In this document: positions 6,843-7,197 of the stretch, piece after piece
Layout of the letters: every line of letters starts with the position of its first letter
How positions within the stretch are numbered: position 1 is the stretch's first letter
NCBI GenBank assembly: GCA_030148045.1
Contig: JASBUE010000181.1
Location: forward strand, 1 to 7,197
DNA: 7,197 nucleotides
Reading direction: 5' to 3'
From: Candidatus Tenderia sp.
GTDB taxonomy: Bacteria; Pseudomonadota; Gammaproteobacteria; Tenderiales; Tenderiaceae
Translations under genes and position numbers: made by a program
Notes under the pieces: generated by a model
What the model saw: the letters and a program-made list of their open reading frames with translations, nothing else
Told to the model about the DNA's origin: nothing
Databases searched by the model: none

Positions 6843-6855
6843 TAACTAATTGATT
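6843..6855 (-). promoter_or_regulatory. IHF binding site candidate
   Basis: On the minus strand AATCAATTAGTTA matches the IHF consensus WATCAANNNNTTR at all fixed positions. It sits next to an A/T-rich tract, as IHF sites commonly do, and between the DnaA boxes. Confidence 0.5.
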
Positions 6856-6888
6856 TTAAAAAATTATCATTGCCGATCATTGTTACGC

Positions 6889-6904
6889 CAGATTAACAAA
6901 TCTG
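6889..6904. repeat. Perfect inverted repeat CAGATT-AACA-AATCTG
   Basis: Six-base arms around a four-base loop, flanked by TTAC on the left (6882-6885) and TAA on the right, which could extend the pairing across a bulge. There is no T-run, so it is not a standard terminator. It may be an operator or a structural element of the DnaA-box region. Confidence 0.45.
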
Positions 6905-6952
6905 TAATGATGACGGGCGCTTGCGGCGCTTACCCCGGTTTCGTCCACAAAG

Positions 6953-6961
6953 TTATCCACA
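6953..6961 (+). promoter_or_regulatory. DnaA box (TTATCCACA)
   Basis: Exact match to the strongest, R1/R4-type, DnaA box sequence. It is paired with an inverted box five bases downstream. Confidence 0.6.
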
Positions 6962-6966
6962 GTTTT

Positions 6967-6975
6967 TGTGAATAA
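6967..6975 (-). promoter_or_regulatory. DnaA box (TTATTCACA), inverted partner
   Basis: Exact consensus match on the minus strand (TGTGAATAA on the plus). It faces the box at 6953-6961 across a GTTTT spacer. Confidence 0.58.
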
Positions 6976-7081
6976 GGCAAAGGCAACCATAAAAACAAGA
7001 ATTTAGCCGCAGATGCTGAAAAACTTACTAAAATGGTCGAGAATCGCCTCCCCGGACAAGGCACCGGAACAGGGGACATGC

Positions 7082-7197
7082 TAGGGCCTGTTGAGGTTTC
7101 ATTTTCACCACTGTTGCGCCTGAAAAAGCGCCAATCAAGACGCGAGGAGAGAGGTTTGGTTATTCCAAATGAGCGAGAGCCTGCCCCGCGAGCGGAG
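7082..7197. repeat. Possible edge of a dispersed repeat or mobile-element remnant
   Basis: The stretch starts at TAGGGCCTGTTGAGG and differs in texture from the A/T-rich DNA before it. It contains a perfect five-base hairpin TTTGG-TTATT-CCAAA (7155-7169), GCGCC twice flanking TGAAAAA (7114-7130 region), and GCGAG repeated three times near the right edge. It looks like non-coding repetitive DNA, but no terminal inverted repeat or transposase can be seen and the other end lies outside the window. A frame from ATG 7078 stays open for 40 codons to the edge without resembling anything known. Confidence 0.25.

Larger units (their letters stand above)
6765..6975. other. Candidate replication origin (oriC-like) or DnaA-binding region
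   Basis: Three perfect matches to the DnaA box TTWTNCACA lie within 211 bases: TTATACACA (6765-6773, plus), TTATCCACA (6953-6961, plus) and TTATTCACA (6967-6975, minus). The last two form an inverted pair five bases apart. A two-mismatch relative, TCGTCCACA, is at 6941-6949. Between the boxes are a perfect IHF consensus (6843-6855) and an A/T-rich stretch at about 6837-6870. About 0.03 such boxes would be expected by chance in the 448-base region on both strands. There is only one GATC, so this is not an E. coli-style Dam/SeqA origin. It could instead be a DnaA-titrating or DnaA-regulated promoter region. Confidence 0.55.
6750..7197. other. Gene-free 448-base region after hemJ
   Basis: No open frame here resembles a known protein. 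From 6765 to about 6975 it is A/T-rich and holds DnaA boxes, an IHF-type site, a hairpin and short repeats (listed separately). From 6976 to about 7080 I see nothing specific beyond a 23-codon frame at 7013-7084 without support. From about 7081 to the edge the sequence is G/C-richer and patterned differently. No tRNA or rRNA was recognised. Confidence 0.7.

Noticed and set aside
7013..7084. 23-codon frame MLKNLLKWSR... after the DnaA boxes
   Set aside because: No Shine-Dalgarno, no known relative that I recognise, and very short; compatible with chance.
7078..7197. Open frame from ATG 7078 to the right edge
   Set aside because: The AGGGG before it is only two bases from the ATG, the predicted peptide is highly charged with no motif, and the DNA looks repetitive.
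6750..7197. CRISPR array, tRNA or riboswitch in the gene-free region
   Set aside because: No regularly spaced long repeats, no cloverleaf or CCA end, and no conserved riboswitch core are visible.

Overview
The window looks like chromosomal DNA from a GC-rich proteobacterium, most likely a gammaproteobacterium (possibly a sulfur-oxidising or related lineage) and less likely a betaproteobacterium. This rests on strong G/C-ending codon use, the large DUF3683-type FAD/Fe-S oxidase, a HemJ-type haem enzyme, a ClcB-like chloride channel protein, and a cyclic-nucleotide/rhodanese fusion. The placement is inference; there is no rRNA or other taxonomic marker.

Layout. Positions 1-3141 (minus strand) hold most of a very large FAD-dependent oxidoreductase that runs off the left edge: N-terminal DUF3683-like region, GlcD-type FAD domain, two 4Fe-4S clusters, and the start of a CCG domain. 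A divergent intergenic region (3142-3307) separates it from a plus-strand series. The first member (3308-4408) encodes two cyclic-nucleotide-binding (CNB) domains plus a rhodanese, but is broken by one in-frame TAG at 3518-3520. Next are a ClC-family chloride channel/transporter with C-terminal CBS-like domains (4483-6252) and hemJ, protoporphyrinogen IX oxidase (6327-6749). The two plus-strand gaps are 74 bases each and contain no strong terminator, so co-transcription is possible.

The last 448 bases (6750-7197) have no recognisable gene. They hold three perfect DnaA boxes, a perfect IHF consensus site, an AT-rich block, a short hairpin and phased short repeats. This is the architecture of a replication origin or another DnaA-controlled element. 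The final ~115 bases look different again and may be the edge of a dispersed repeat.

Most worth attention: (1) the amber-interrupted sensor gene, where an internal start with a nine-base anti-Shine-Dalgarno match could still give an intact CNB-rhodanese protein; (2) the oriC-like region downstream of hemJ. No obvious functional pathway joins the four genes, and I see no clear evidence of a wholly new system.
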